A DNA stretch of 64,000 nt from an uncultured Agrobacterium sp. (GCA_913777615.1 CAJYTK010000013.1:248001-312000); one strand, 5' to 3'; shown: positions 8,740 through 19,800, counted from the stretch's first letter. Notes: generated from the sequence alone by a model not told the origin. Translations and numbers: made by a program.

Positions 8740-9705
8740 ATGGTTGGCAAACCAAATGCCGCAGAACTGGACATGCTTACTGACGAAGAGCGCGAAGGCT
8801 TGCTCGACGAAGACACCATCGACGAAGGTCTTGAAGAAGAGGGCGACGGTGAGGGCGATGCTAACGCAGATGCCGCCGCTGGCGCCGACAAGGGTCAGGA
8901 CAAAGGCGCTGACGCCGACGCTGATGTTGATGCTGACGGCGACGGCGATGGTGACGATGACGATGACACCGGTGCTGACGCTGCCAAAGCCGCAGCAGAT
9001 ACCGCAGTTGCTGAAGAGGCAGCTGCAGCTGTTGCACAACAAGATGGCCAGCAGCAGGACGTGACGCAGGAACAGCAGGAACGTGCGCCGTCGTGGCGCA
9101 TCGATCCAGCGGTACCGGAGAAGATCAAGACGCTGGACGCGCAGCGCGACGAGATTATTGCCAAGTTCGACGACGGTGAAATGACCGGCGCTGAGATGCG
9201 TGCCCAGCTCAAGCCGCTCGAAACCGAAATGGAGCAGCTTAAGACGCGCGTGATGGCGGCCGACATCGCGAAGACGAACGCGATCGACCAATACCGCGAC
9301 GTCACCGTCCCGAATTTCATGGCCGCGCATACCGAGTATCAGCCGGGCACGATCCTGCACACAATGCTCGACTCAGAGGTCCGCCGTCTCCAGCAGACAG
9401 CCACGAACCCGCTGAGCCCGAAGATCCTCGAGCAGGCGCACACGAATATCTCGTCGCAGGTCGAGAAAGCCTACGGCGTGAAGAAGACGGCCTCCAAACA
9501 GGAGACGCCGAAACCAAACCAAAGCGGCGCAGGCCGTCAGGTGCCACCGACGCTGGGGACCGTGCCAGCAGCTGATAGCAATGACGCAGACGACGGCGGC
9601 GAGTTCGCCTGGCTCGATCGTCTTGCGAACGAGAACATGGAAAAATACGAAACCGAACTCGCGAAACTCTCAGACGAGAAACGCGATCGATATCTGGCCG
9701 AATAG
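8740..9705 (+). CDS. Scaffold-like phage head protein with acidic repeat region
   Basis: A 321-residue protein directly after the portal gene, preceded by AAGGAG. Residues about 25-85 are extremely acidic and Ala/Asp/Gly-rich (runs such as DADADVDADGDGDGDDDDD), encoded by degenerate GAY/GCN/GGY triplet repeats. The rest is helical and charged (KTLDAQRDEIIAKFDDGEMTGAEMRAQLKPLE), as in scaffolding proteins. It probably guides capsid assembly. Oddly, the major capsid gene is not adjacent but 29 kb away on the other strand. Confidence 0.7.
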   Translation: MVGKPNAAELDMLTDEEREGLLDEDTIDEGLEEEGDGEGDANADAAAGADKGQDKGADADADVDADGDGDGDDDDDTGADAAKAAADTAVAEEAAAAVAQQDGQQQDVTQEQQERAPSWRIDPAVPEKIKTLDAQRDEIIAKFDDGEMTGAEMRAQLKPLETEMEQLKTRVMAADIAKTNAIDQYRDVTVPNFMAAHTEYQPGTILHTMLDSEVRRLQQTATNPLSPKILEQAHTNISSQVEKAYGVKKTASKQETPKPNQSGAGRQVPPTLGTVPAADSNDADDGGEFAWLDRLANENMEKYETELAKLSDEKRDRYLAE

Positions 9706-9713
9706 GAGCCTGA

Positions 9714-9902
9714 ATGTTGCGACTTGCCGTGAAGCTGGGGGACGCGGTGCGGATCGAGGGCTTTGGCCTCATCCACGTCGAAGAGAAGTCGGGGCGCAGC
9801 GTTCGCCTCGGCTTCGAAACGGATCAAGGTCCGATCACGATTATCAAGCGGGAAGACACTGAGGCCGCACTCACGCGGCGTCAGCAGCACATGGTCTATT
9901 AA
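9714..9902 (+). CDS. CsrA/RsmA-like small RNA-binding protein (phage-encoded)
   Basis: A 62-residue protein with an AGGAG ribosome site six bases before ATG. The layout fits CsrA: it starts MLRL (CsrA MLIL, Leu4 kept), continues G-D-A-V-R-I, then a second pair of strands with GRSVRLGFET (CsrA NQVRIGVNAP), then ITIIKRED (CsrA VSVHREEI, Arg44 equivalent kept), followed by a charged helix. Leu4 and Arg44 belong to the two RNA-contacting faces in CsrA. CsrA dimers bind A(N)GGA in leader hairpins and block ribosome binding. It is the last gene of the terminase-portal-scaffold run. Identity is by motif alignment only. Confidence 0.6.
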   Translation: MLRLAVKLGDAVRIEGFGLIHVEEKSGRSVRLGFETDQGPITIIKREDTEAALTRRQQHMVY

Positions 9903-9956
9903 GGGGCCATCTGTTCCTGTCGCTTAGCAGCAGAGAAAGCTTGCCGGTGAATTATG

Positions 9957-10505
9957 TCACGGTTTCGCAGCTGGCTCTTTTTGCAGTCCGCAAATCGATT
10001 GTTCAAGTGCAGTCTTAGGATTGGCGCAGTCCAATACAAGCGGCTGCTTTAGAGTTATTATTGAAGTAGGGATCCCCGGAGCTCCTGGTCGTTGCGCTAC
10101 CCCCGTGCCCAAGCCCTTTGCGTTAAGTTGAGCGGTGTAAACGTTCTTCAATTTTATTATGATGGTGTTGTCTCTAGTTCCCTCGCTACCCACCTCGTAC
10201 GTGTTGTTGGCAGTCAGCGTGGCCGGCGCCAAGTACGCTGGTTTGATATCCGCAACATTTACAACGAGTTTGTTGCTATCTTTCGCTGACGCTGTCACCT
10301 TCAACGTCAACGTTACTTCGTCAACGATCAGTCCGTAATTCGCTTTGTTTTGTAAACCGACCTGTCTGAATTCTTGCAGTCCTTCGGCGACGCTTCGCAT
10401 AGCTGCTTGGACGGATAGCTCGCTCGGTTTCGCAATATCGACAGGACGAGAGGATACGCATCCCGCCAGCAAAGCCGACGTGGCCAAAACAATAAACTTT
10501 AGCAT
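9957..10505 (-). CDS. Predicted lipoprotein, prophage cargo ('moron') gene
   Basis: A 182-residue protein with a signal peptide and lipobox LLAGC at residues 12-16, so it is predicted to be lipidated and held in the envelope. The mature part has a helical segment (SVQAAMRSVAEGLQEFRQVG) followed by VDEVTLTLKVTAS beta strands, a pattern loosely like trypco2 domains, plus two C-terminal Cys. It lies opposite to its neighbours between head genes and lacks the 12-base leader element, as expected for an independently expressed lysogenic-conversion gene. ATG 10505 is preceded by AGGGGG. The function is unknown; superinfection exclusion is one possibility. Confidence 0.75.
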   Translation of the reverse strand: MLKFIVLATSALLAGCVSSRPVDIAKPSELSVQAAMRSVAEGLQEFRQVGLQNKANYGLIVDEVTLTLKVTASAKDSNKLVVNVADIKPAYLAPATLTANNTYEVGSEGTRDNTIIIKLKNVYTAQLNAKGLGTGVAQRPGAPGIPTSIITLKQPLVLDCANPKTALEQSICGLQKEPAAKP

Positions 10506-10665
10506 GTATATTGCCCCCTATTGCAATCAGTGTAGCGAACCATAGAAAGCAGTTAGTATCAACGGGACGTGAGCGTTCATTTTTGGGCTAACTGATCGGT
10601 CAAGTTTACCTGCTGGGCTTTAATCTCGTCGGTGAAGCTGTTATCTAGTCTCACACCCTCACATG

Positions 10666-10705
10666 GCGCATGAGTGCCCTTCGCAAGGATATCGCGATGG
10701 CACTC
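10666..10705 (+). promoter_or_regulatory. Phage leader element 1: 12-base motif plus hairpin over RBS/start
   Basis: GCGCATGAGTGC at 10666-10677 ends 19 nt before the ATG at 10697. GAGTGCC (10672-10678) can pair with GGCACTC (10699-10705), a 7-bp stem whose loop holds AAGGA (10685-10689) and most of the start codon. A possible -10-like TATCTA lies about 20 nt upstream of the motif, which would put the motif in the mRNA leader. Confidence 0.5.
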
Positions 10706-11011
10706 CCTTCTGTTCACATCATTTGCGGCTTTGCAGGCGGCGACGGCAATCAGCCGACGTCGAAGCAAGCGCTTCTGCGGCTTCCTCAGTGGTCGGAGGA
10801 GCCCGCCGCCGGCGTGCCAACGACGAACGGCGCAGCAGATAACGGCGGTATGAAACCGATCCTCCGCATCACCAACACCGTCGATATCTTCCTGAGCGTT
10901 GGTAAGGTGCCGAATGCAGGAGCGAGCCCCCGTTTCGCTCTCCGCGCCTCTGACGCGCCGCACGACATTTACGTCGAGCCGGGCGATAAGGCTGCTTGGG
11001 TGGCCGCATAA
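10697..11011 (+). CDS. Small phage structural protein (beta-rich, upstream of tail hydrolase)
   Basis: A 104-residue protein. ATG 10697 is chosen over the upstream in-frame codon at 10670 because AAGGA sits eight bases before it. The second half (ILRITNTVDIFLSVG...APHDIYVEPGDKAAWVAA) resembles small beta-sandwich head or tail decoration proteins that precede phage tail hydrolase genes. It ends in TAATG, sharing bases with the start of the SGNH gene, so the two are translationally coupled. Confidence 0.65.
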   Translation: MALPSVHIICGFAGGDGNQPTSKQALLRLPQWSEEPAAGVPTTNGAADNGGMKPILRITNTVDIFLSVGKVPNAGASPRFALRASDAPHDIYVEPGDKAAWVAA

Positions 11012-12693
11012 TGGTGGGGCTGCGCCGGTCTCTTCGTGCGAGCGTTTCAATGCCTATGGCTGTCAACTCGCTCGCTGTGGGCAGGTCTGGTGGGGCGGTG
11101 ACACCGGTCGATCCCGATCGCTATATGTTCTTCGCCTCGCGCAATCGAATGCCTTCCGGCCCGCTCTACACGACGGTGGCAAACAACAACTATCTTGCGA
11201 CGAAAATCAAAGTCGGATGCCCGGAGTATAAGACCAGAACTTTCCGCTTCCACTTTCCAGGGTTCGCTTCGACAGAGGGCGGAAACTCGCCACAGGAAAC
11301 CATTGTTACCGGCACTGTAGGGACACCCGGCAATTCCGTCATCATTGATGAGTTCCTAATACGGTATAAAGAGCAATTCTATCCAGCTACCTTTAATGGT
11401 GGCAGTGCTGGCGCGATCATTGCCGACCAGACGAACGGCATTTGGACGGACCCGCTCACCATTCCGGGCGACGTGGATGCAGAAGCAGATCTTGAACTGT
11501 GGACGCTCTACCATGTTGCCACGGTAGGGGACAAAGTTTGGCCGGTCTATCGTGTCCAATATCATCGCGGTGAACGCGTCTGGGGCGGCGCAAGCCTCGC
11601 TGAAATCCAAGCCTTCAAAGCCACTCCTGACGCCGCGAGTACGATAGCTTTGACGAGTTCAGCGGGAGGCAGTGGATATGGGCAACAGTCGCAGTATCAG
11701 CACTACGGACCCGATTTCATGGTTGCCAAAGGTGATTGGGATGGGCGGCCTGTTGTTGTCGTTCTCACTGACAGTATTGGTGAGGCTCGCCAGGAATACG
11801 GGCCAAACGCCGATGCGCGCGGGAATATCGGCTGGCTTCGCAAGTGGCTGGACAAGAAGGGCGGAATCGGTCGCATACCTCATCTGGTGATAGGCATGCC
11901 GGGCGCCGCGGCTGTACGTGAACTTACAGGTAGCGGCTCGACAATCGCAACCCGCCGATGGGACATTCTCGACCAGATCACATCTTTCAATAGCGGAAAG
12001 AAACCATTTACCGCCGTCCTGAACCAGCTTGGCCAAAACGACACTACCACGCCTTATTCTACGTGGTGGAGCCGAATGACCGGCCTCGCCAGCCGTGTTC
12101 GCTCCCGTTACGCGGGCGTTCGTCTTGTCCATCTGGTGCCGCTTGGACGTGGGGCAAATAGCCAGGAATACAAAGATGTGGGCTCTATGGCCTATGCGAC
12201 CAACAACGTTTGGCCTGCCGACACGACCGATTCGACGGGCAAATGGCGACTTCGAGATGATCTCATAGCTTTGAAAGATGGCGTGGCGGATGCCTGCATA
12301 GACACATTGTCAGCGTGGCAGGGTGCCGCGGGCGTGGCGAAGCACCCGACCTACGATGAATTGCCATGGTCAACGCTGAGTGAAGCGGCAGGGTTTGACG
12401 GGACGGCAACTTATCAGACGTTCAAGGTGATTGACGGATCGCTGTATCAGCCCGAGCAACAGTTGCGCGTCTATTCCGCCGACGGCGCAACATTGGTGGG
12501 TGCTGGTGGCACCATCGCATCGATTGCAGGAAATACAATCACGCTTCAGGCCGCCATTTCGCTCGTCTGCCCTGTTGGCGCACGCCTCTACCAGATCCCG
12601 GTGAACTATGGCGACGGGCTACACCCGATGCCAGTGCTGGTCAAGCAGATGTCTGAGAGGCTATCTCAGGACAATAAATCAAAACTTTTCTAG
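11011..12693 (+). CDS. SGNH/GDSL hydrolase-domain tail protein (possible receptor-modifying enzyme)
   Basis: A 560-residue protein. The N-terminal 230 residues are beta-rich and probably attach to the virion. The SGNH hydrolase follows: nucleophile in LTDSIGE (Ser255), oxyanion residues in LGQND (Asn343), and the catalytic Asp-His in DGLHP (Asp535, His538). Such enzymes deacetylate or de-esterify surface polysaccharide, which suits a tail fibre or spike of a phage of an exopolysaccharide-rich host. An inserted beta-stranded stretch near residues 450-525 precedes the last motif. ATG 11011 is used because it overlaps the previous stop. Confidence 0.75.
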   Translation: MVGLRRSLRASVSMPMAVNSLAVGRSGGAVTPVDPDRYMFFASRNRMPSGPLYTTVANNNYLATKIKVGCPEYKTRTFRFHFPGFASTEGGNSPQETIVTGTVGTPGNSVIIDEFLIRYKEQFYPATFNGGSAGAIIADQTNGIWTDPLTIPGDVDAEADLELWTLYHVATVGDKVWPVYRVQYHRGERVWGGASLAEIQAFKATPDAASTIALTSSAGGSGYGQQSQYQHYGPDFMVAKGDWDGRPVVVVLTDSIGEARQEYGPNADARGNIGWLRKWLDKKGGIGRIPHLVIGMPGAAAVRELTGSGSTIATRRWDILDQITSFNSGKKPFTAVLNQLGQNDTTTPYSTWWSRMTGLASRVRSRYAGVRLVHLVPLGRGANSQEYKDVGSMAYATNNVWPADTTDSTGKWRLRDDLIALKDGVADACIDTLSAWQGAAGVAKHPTYDELPWSTLSEAAGFDGTATYQTFKVIDGSLYQPEQQLRVYSADGATLVGAGGTIASIAGNTITLQAAISLVCPVGARLYQIPVNYGDGLHPMPVLVKQMSERLSQDNKSKLF

Positions 12694-12806
12694 GTGACGG
12701 CAAAGTAATTTTAGGGCAGACGTCATCGTGTGCCAGATACTTTATTTAGCATTTACTGGTGTTGATGCATGATTCCGGCTCATATCAGAACCGAGATGGG
12801 TTAGAA

Positions 12807-13658
12807 ATGAAATACGAAGACATCATAGGTCGTTCTTTCTCCAACTCGATGACTGCAAAACTTAAACAGGTATCCCATTTTGATAGATATCAAAAATATC
12901 TGATAGTTTGTCTCAACGTCATTTCCCATCATATTTCACCGAAATTATCGGACCGTCTTTTCAAGTCCTTCATAAGCGGAGGCGAAGTCAGCGACGAAAA
13001 ACTCTGGAAGTGCGTAATGCTCGCGAGAGCAACCTTTTACTGGTATGGCACAGCGACATACTCCGAGTTTATGCGGCGATTATCGCGAAAGGATTTTGAG
13101 ACAGCCTTCGAAGAAGTGCTTGCTGCATCTTATTTTCACAGGTCGGGTTGGGAAGTCATAGCAAAACCAGAAACTGGCGTGAAACAAGGCGACTTCGATT
13201 TTAGGCTGAAGCGAAATGGCAGCACCCTTAATGTAGAGGTTACATCGATCCACGCGTCTTCGTTCTCAGAGGGTGCAATCTTCAATAAACTCGGAAAAAA
13301 GAGACGTCAGCTACCACCAGACGAGCCGGGGATCATTTATTGCAGTCTTCCCGAGAGTTGGGGCCTACACCGCTCGCAGGAGAGCAATCGACTCCTGGAA
13401 GAGATAGCGATGGCGTTCATGCGCAGCACCAATCGGGTCGTTGCAGTTATGTTCGCCATGAATTTCCACTACGATCGTCTAGCACACGGTCCAATTGATG
13501 TGGCGTCCAAACGGAGAGCGACGCTGTCTCTAATCTTCGAGAATCTCGATCCTATTGTCCCCGTAGATCTCCGATCGATTAACGCGCAAAATTTTGTCGC
13601 TTATCCCAGGTCGGAGTTGGACAAGTGGTTTGAGTGGCTTTTATGGCAAGCTGAGTAA
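12807..13658 (+). CDS. PD-(D/E)XK-like protein of unknown function, AT-richer cargo gene
   Basis: About 283 residues from ATG 12807 (GAG nearby); upstream in-frame starts at 12765 and 12759 are possible but lack a clear ribosome site. The middle reads FEEVLAASYFHRSGW, then QGDFDFRLKRNG, then LNVEVTSI: the E...D...E-x-x order of a PD-(D/E)XK nuclease, but with Thr where the catalytic Lys is usual. The base composition is visibly AT-richer than its neighbours, and there is no phage leader motif, so it looks like a recently acquired cargo gene. A defence or exclusion role is only a guess. Confidence 0.6.
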   Translation: MKYEDIIGRSFSNSMTAKLKQVSHFDRYQKYLIVCLNVISHHISPKLSDRLFKSFISGGEVSDEKLWKCVMLARATFYWYGTATYSEFMRRLSRKDFETAFEEVLAASYFHRSGWEVIAKPETGVKQGDFDFRLKRNGSTLNVEVTSIHASSFSEGAIFNKLGKKRRQLPPDEPGIIYCSLPESWGLHRSQESNRLLEEIAMAFMRSTNRVVAVMFAMNFHYDRLAHGPIDVASKRRATLSLIFENLDPIVPVDLRSINAQNFVAYPRSELDKWFEWLLWQAE

Positions 13659-13765
13659 AGCTTTGAAAATGTGCAGTTGGGTCTTTCGGTTGATTTCTGA
13701 CTTCCTTCCACTCTAGCAGCTTTCAATCCCTACTGCTCCCAATTATAAACGATATCTTACCGTCC

Positions 13766-13803
13766 GCGCATGAGTGCGGCTTCTCGATAGGAGCCCACGC
13801 ATG
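13766..13803 (+). promoter_or_regulatory. Phage leader element 2: 12-base motif plus hairpin over RBS/start of the giant gene
   Basis: GCGCATGAGTGC at 13766-13777 ends 23 nt before ATG 13801. GGCTTCT (13778-13784) pairs with AGGAGCC (13789-13795) around a CGAT tetraloop, fully burying the Shine-Dalgarno AGGAG. The stem can extend outward with one mismatch and one bulge until CATG of the motif pairs with CATG of the start codon. Confidence 0.55.
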
Positions 13804-16800
13804 CCAATCGTTATCGGACTCGGCGATGATGCCGAGTGGAAAGACCCGCTCAACCTTTTCGGTGGCGATGCACCAGGTCTAGCTCCATCATCCGATAGTG
13901 CAACAGCACCAAACCAGCATCAGAATATGCGTGCTGTTATGCCTGAAGGCATGTCGGAACGCGACTGGAACGACACCGTCAATACTGTCATTGCCGAGGC
14001 AGCCGGCGAGGGCGACGAAGGCATGGCCGGCGTGGCTCATGTCATCCAGAACCGCTCAAAGATCCGCGGCCAGTCGATCGGTGATGTCGTCAGAGATCCA
14101 GACCAGTTCACCGGATATTCCAAGCCGGGTCCGAAAGCGCAGGAAGCAATGCGCGACCCGCAAGTGCGTGCGAGGGCAGAGAATATTCTCCGATCTGTCA
14201 TGGCTGGAGAGGGTGTCGACCCTACCGGTGGCGCGGATCATTATCACGCCGACTATGTGAACCCGTCTTGGGCTAAATCCATGGCCGAGACTAAACGGAT
14301 CGGCAGCCACCTCTTCTACAATTCGAAGGCAGGCGACAAGGCGCCCAACGCTGAGACAGCCTTCGTGTCAGAAAACGACGGGCTGGGCTTGTTGGGCCCG
14401 AAAGGCCAGTTCGGCGACCTGCTGAAAGGTGAAGAAAAGTCCGACGTTCCCAATCCAAGCGGAAAGGGACTGGCGAGGCTCGTCAGGGAGCCGGAAGAAA
14501 AAGAGAACAGCGGCGGCGGCAAGCTTAATTTTGTGCATCCCGGCCAAGAGAAGATTGCACCACAATTCGCTGCGATCCTCACCGAGACGTCGAAAGCGAT
14601 GGGGCGCGATTTCACGATCAACTCCGGATATCGGTCTCCGACGCATAGTGTCGAGGCGGCAAAGCCAGGCGGCCCGGGCGAGCATGCAGACGGAACGGCG
14701 TCCGACATCTCCATGAAGGGAATGAGCGAGGGTGAACGGGCCAAGCTGGTGCGCGAGCTGTATTCTCGCGGTGCCCGACGCTTCATCACCTACAAGAACA
14801 GTCCAGACATGCTCCACGTCGACATGAAGGATCAGACGGGCAAGGGCACGCCGTGGTTCATGTTCGACAAGTCGGCGCGCAATATGCCGAACGCGCCGGA
14901 GTGGTTTAAGGAAGTAGCCGCCGATCCCGGTGGAGCGTCACGCGAAGCGCTCGCTTTCGCCCAGGGAGATAATCCGGATGGCCCTGAGCTTCGCCCCTTT
15001 AAACCCGGCGAAAGCAGACCAAACGCAGGCGGCTCTTACTCAACAGAAATCAGCACAACGTGGCAGCTTCCGGACGGGAAGTGGGTCAACGTGCCTTCGT
15101 TGTGGATGAGCAAGAGCGGCCCACAGCAATTCGCACCGGATGACGAAGAAGGCATTCTTGGCGCTATGCAGAAATACGAAGCCGTTAGCGGAACAACATT
15201 TCCCCGGTTCCCCAGCGAGTCCGCCGCAGTAGCTGCGGCGAAAGCTAGAAGCGAAGCGGGTGGAGCAGCTGCTCAGCGTGGCATAGTCGTGGACGACACC
15301 TACGCACCAAGCGACGGACTTGGGCTATATGCAGGTTCCACCAATCCCTTCGAAGCGGAAGCCAAGGCTACAGCGCAAGCACGTGCCGATGCAACGGCAG
15401 CTGAAGCGCAACGCGTCGAGCGAGCGCGCATTGAGGCTGAAACGTCAGCCCACAATCAGGACGTCGAGAGGCGACTGACCGATGGCAAAGGGCGCTACGC
15501 TGTCATCAACGAAAGCGAGCTAGCGGATTGGCAGAAGCAGTGGGACGAAAAGTTCCGCTCTTCGGGCATCGCTGGCGACCTGGTGCGCCGGTTCGGTATG
15601 GGCGCGGGCAGCACCTCACAGTCCATCAGCAACCTCAACCGGCTCATTGTGTCGAAACTGCCTGGCGGCGACAGGATCAACGAAGCGCTGGACGGCATTG
15701 ACCGCTGGTGGGCGGGCAAGACGCAAAACGAACAGGCGCAAGAGAGCATCGACCGCATGTCCGGCAGCCTCTCACCAGAGGGTGAGGCGGCTCGAGAGAA
15801 GAAATGGTGGAACGAAGATACCAAGACGCTCGGACCGGCATGGAAGGACCCGCGCAGCTATCTCGGTACCATTGCCGAAAGCGCACCAGCCACTATCGCG
15901 ACCATGGCGCCTTCCGGCATTCTCGCTCGAGGCGCGTTCCTCACAGCCAGAGCGACCGGCGCTACGCTGGAAGTTGCGTCAGCTACCGCTGCCAAAACGG
16001 CGACGATCGCGGGCGGCATTTCAGAAGGCCTGTTGGGCGGCGCTGATGCTGCCCTGTCGGTCAAGCAGCGCATCGCTGAAATCCCGCGCGAGCAGCTGCT
16101 CGCTTCCGATGCTGTGAAGCAGCTCGTCGCTGGCGGCATGTCGGAAGACGCTGCGATTAAAGCGATCAGCGAAGACGCTCAGACACAGGCGCTTTTAACC
16201 GCTGGAGTGATCACAGGCGCATTCGGCGGCATGGGCGATCGCGCGCTCGCCAAAATTATCGCGGAAGGCGTAGAAGGCGGGGTTGCCCGCCGTATCGGCG
16301 TCGGCGCTGCCAAGGGGATGGTTGGCGAAGGCATCTTCGAAGAAGCACCGCAGAGCGCCGGCCAGACCATCGCCGAAAACGCTGCGGTGGCACGAGTGAA
16401 GCCTGATCAGGACCTGACGGAAGGTTTGGGCGAATCCGTGGCGAGCGGCGTTGCAGCCGGTGGCGCAATGGGCGGCGGCATGGGGGCAGTTGGTGGCGTC
16501 GCTCGTCCGGCCGCACACAACACAGGCCCATCCCCGGAAGCTGGGCAGGCAGCACCGGAACCAACAGCGCCAGTCGAGCCAGATGACCGCGGACCTCTTC
16601 GTCGAGCAGCTGATCACGGCCAGCAGCGCCAGGCAGACCGCGGGGCAGCCGCGAATGCTGGTGTCCCGATCGATGGCCGTCCCGGCGTCAAATCCACCGT
16701 GCGCGTCGAAGCTGAAGGCGTTGATCCTTTCATGGGTACCGTCGAAGGTTACGAGGGGGACGAGGCCGTCGTGGTCGATAGCGGAAGCGGCGAAGTCTAT

Positions 16801-19800
16801 CAGGTGCCGTTGGCGAACCTGACCGAGATTGCCCCTCCGGTCGCTGACTACCAGTATCCGGAAAAGTCCCAAGACGGTATGCCCGAGCATTCGGCAGACC
16901 CGGCGCTGGAGCCATTACCGCCCATGTCGGCGGAGGTGACGTCAGAAATGCCGCCACGGTCCGAAGATATCCCCGCGACTGAAAAGCGACCCACAAGGCC
17001 GCAGCCAGGCCAGCGCGTCATTGTTGTTGATCCGGCAGCAGGCCGCTTCTCTGCCCGAATTGAGCGATATGAGAACGGCGGTTCCGAGGCAGTCGTCGTC
17101 AATGGTGAGGGCAAAGCCTATCAGGTGCCCCTCGAGTCAATGAAGGTCAACGGCCTGACGCCGGCGCAAGTCGAACAACAGGACCTCGAGCGTGATCCGC
17201 CTATCGAGCGCGAGATCGGCGATGCAGGCCCGAATAGCCGAAAGATCGGCGACAAGACCGTTTTGCTCCCTGACGAGAAGCACGCCGCGCTCTACGACCT
17301 TGCCCGCGAACAGATCATAGCCAAAAAGCTTGGTGGCACCTCCCAGATCGATATGGACAGCGTCTTGCCGCAAGAGCGTAAGCGGCTCGCTGATGAGTTT
17401 CGCATCAAGGTGTCGGATCTGGCTACCTTGGCCGATGACTATCGGTACCGCGCAGAGCGAGCCGCTAAACAGGCGAAATCCAAGCTTCCGGTCAACATGC
17501 ATGCTGTGAACGATCGCTTGCTGAAACAGCGTCAGTCAGCACTGGCGAAAGAGGCCGGTGAGACACCTGCACAGACCGCCGATGATGGCGCGACCTGGTG
17601 GGACGTCGATCTGACCTCACAGGATCGCAAGTCCATTCTTGAACAAGCGGGCGTCAAGCGCTCTGAGCGGCTGACATGGGCGGGTATGACGCCGGGCATC
17701 CGGAAGAAGCTGACCGACGTGCGGGACGCGCAGCGCGCCGCGGCGGAAGATGTCGCGACGCTGGCCGGGCAGCAGACCTTCAGAACAGCCAAGGGCAGTG
17801 AGTACAAAGTATACAGCGATGGCACCACGACCCGCAACAAGGCTCTGCGCGACCAACCGGGCCATGAAGGTGATAGCGGCATTAAGCCCCGCACGGCGAA
17901 AACCGTTTATGTGGACACGAACGCTTCCAGCCTGAGCGCTGCTGGACTGTCTCTTGCCAGCCCAGAGAAGGGTGCTCGCGTCGCGATCAAAGACGGAAAG
18001 GCCACGCTGGTCACGTGGAACAGCAAAGAAAACGGTTGGGGCGCATCACCCGAAGGGCGCGACATCACGATCCACGACACACCCGCGGTGGGCAGATATC
18101 CACTCGAGCTTTGGAACCCTGTTGACGATGTTCCAGGGTACGCGGCTTACAGCCGGATGCATGCAGGCAATGAGATTGTCGAAGTAGGTGGCAGCGCGGA
18201 CACTGCGGCAAATGAGGCAGCCACCTCACCGACGAACGATCGACCAGAGCCAACTCAAGCTCAAAAGGAAGCCGGGAACTATAAGGTTGGTCGTCTGAAG
18301 CTCGGCGGACTCGATATCTCGATCGAGAACCCCGCAGGGTCCAAACGCAAGGGCGTTTCATCGTCTGGCAAAGCGTGGTCCGTCGATATGAAGAGCCATT
18401 ACGGCTACATCCGCGGTACCGTAGGGCGCGATAAGGATCACATCGACATATTCGTCCGTCCTGGCACCGAAACGCTGGACGATTCCTCGCCGATCTTTGT
18501 CGTCGACCAGAAAGACCCCGCGCGCGGTCGGTTCGACGAGCACAAGGTGATGGCTGGCTTTGACAACGAAGCGCAGGCACGTGCCGCATACCTCGAAAAC
18601 TACACGGCTGACTGGAAGGGGCTGGGCGACATCACCCAGACCACGCTTGGCGATTTCAAAACGTGGCTCAAGTCCGGCAAGACATCAGAACCCTTCGCGC
18701 CGAAGTGGTTTGCATCGCAGGAGAAGGCCGACGGTTACGTCGCCAAGAACAAGATCGCCGATACCCACGAGGTCGTTCAGAGAGGCAAGCGCTTCGAGGT
18801 CCTCGAGCGAGAGCGAACGACACCTGCGATCCGCAGCGGGAAAGGTACGGAGCTTGATCCAAGCGCGCATCCTTGGTCTGACGTGTGGGGTAGCGACGCC
18901 GATGCCGTCTCGGACGCGCTGAGCCGGATCGCCAGCACCAATGGCGGTGACACGCCAATCTCCGACGCGGTGAAAGCCAAGGTCGGCGACAAGGACCTGT
19001 TACAGCTCATAGAGCAGCGCTGGGGCGAGGGCGGCGCAGGCGGCAATCGCTACATGATCGAAACCCGGAAGGGGCCGATCGTCACCATCACGCTTGAAAA
19101 GGACAATGGAAATCAGCGCGTCGTTCTGCGCGGGAAAGACCTCGCTGACGCGATCCGGAAGGAATTTGCAGTCTCGCTTGAGGATATGAGGCGGGATGCA
19201 GCCGCTCGAGATGCCGTGGCTGCTTCGCGACCGCAGGACAATGCTACGAAGTCTGTATCCACAACACCAGAGGTAAAGCCTGCCAAGCCTGCTCCGATCG
19301 TCTCTGAGAACAAGCTTTTCACAGAAGATGCGGCGACGAAGGCCCGCGAGCTGCTGCGCAGAAAGCTGTCTGGGAACACACTGAACAGCGGTATCGACCC
19401 GGAACTGCTGCAAGCAGGTATCACTCTTGCCGGCTACCACATCGAGAAGGGCGCACGCACATTCGCCGCATATGCTTCGGCTATGCTGGCGGACCTTGGT
19501 GAAGGTGCGCGCCCTTACCTCAAATCGTGGTATATGGGGGTGAAATATGATCCTCGCGCAGCGACCTTTGAAGGCATTTCCAGCGCCGCCGAAGTCGAGT
19601 CCGCCGACGTTAACAGCTTCACCGGAGCCATCAATGAACCTGAACAACTGGATCGAGCTGGGGCGCCAGCACTGGAAGGAGTTTCTTCCAAAGCGGTACC
19701 GAGAGCTGAAAGCGGCCGGGACGCTGGACGAAGCGCTGAAGGCAGCCGCGGAGCAGACTTATCAAGAAGCGGACCAGCTCGAGCAGAGCGGGTTCAAGCC

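Noticed and set aside
10577-11050. 157-aa minus-strand frame opposite the small structural protein
   Set aside because: It overlaps a plus-strand gene that has a ribosome site, a leader element and coupling to the SGNH gene; the minus product is Arg/Cys/His-rich like a shadow, although its last 30 residues look less random.
16583-16822. Possible third overprinted gene in the giant gene (frame with MTADLFVEQLITASS)
   Set aside because: It lies over a disordered linker like the other two, but the ribosome site is poor and the product soon becomes Ser/Pro/Arg-rich without a fold pattern.
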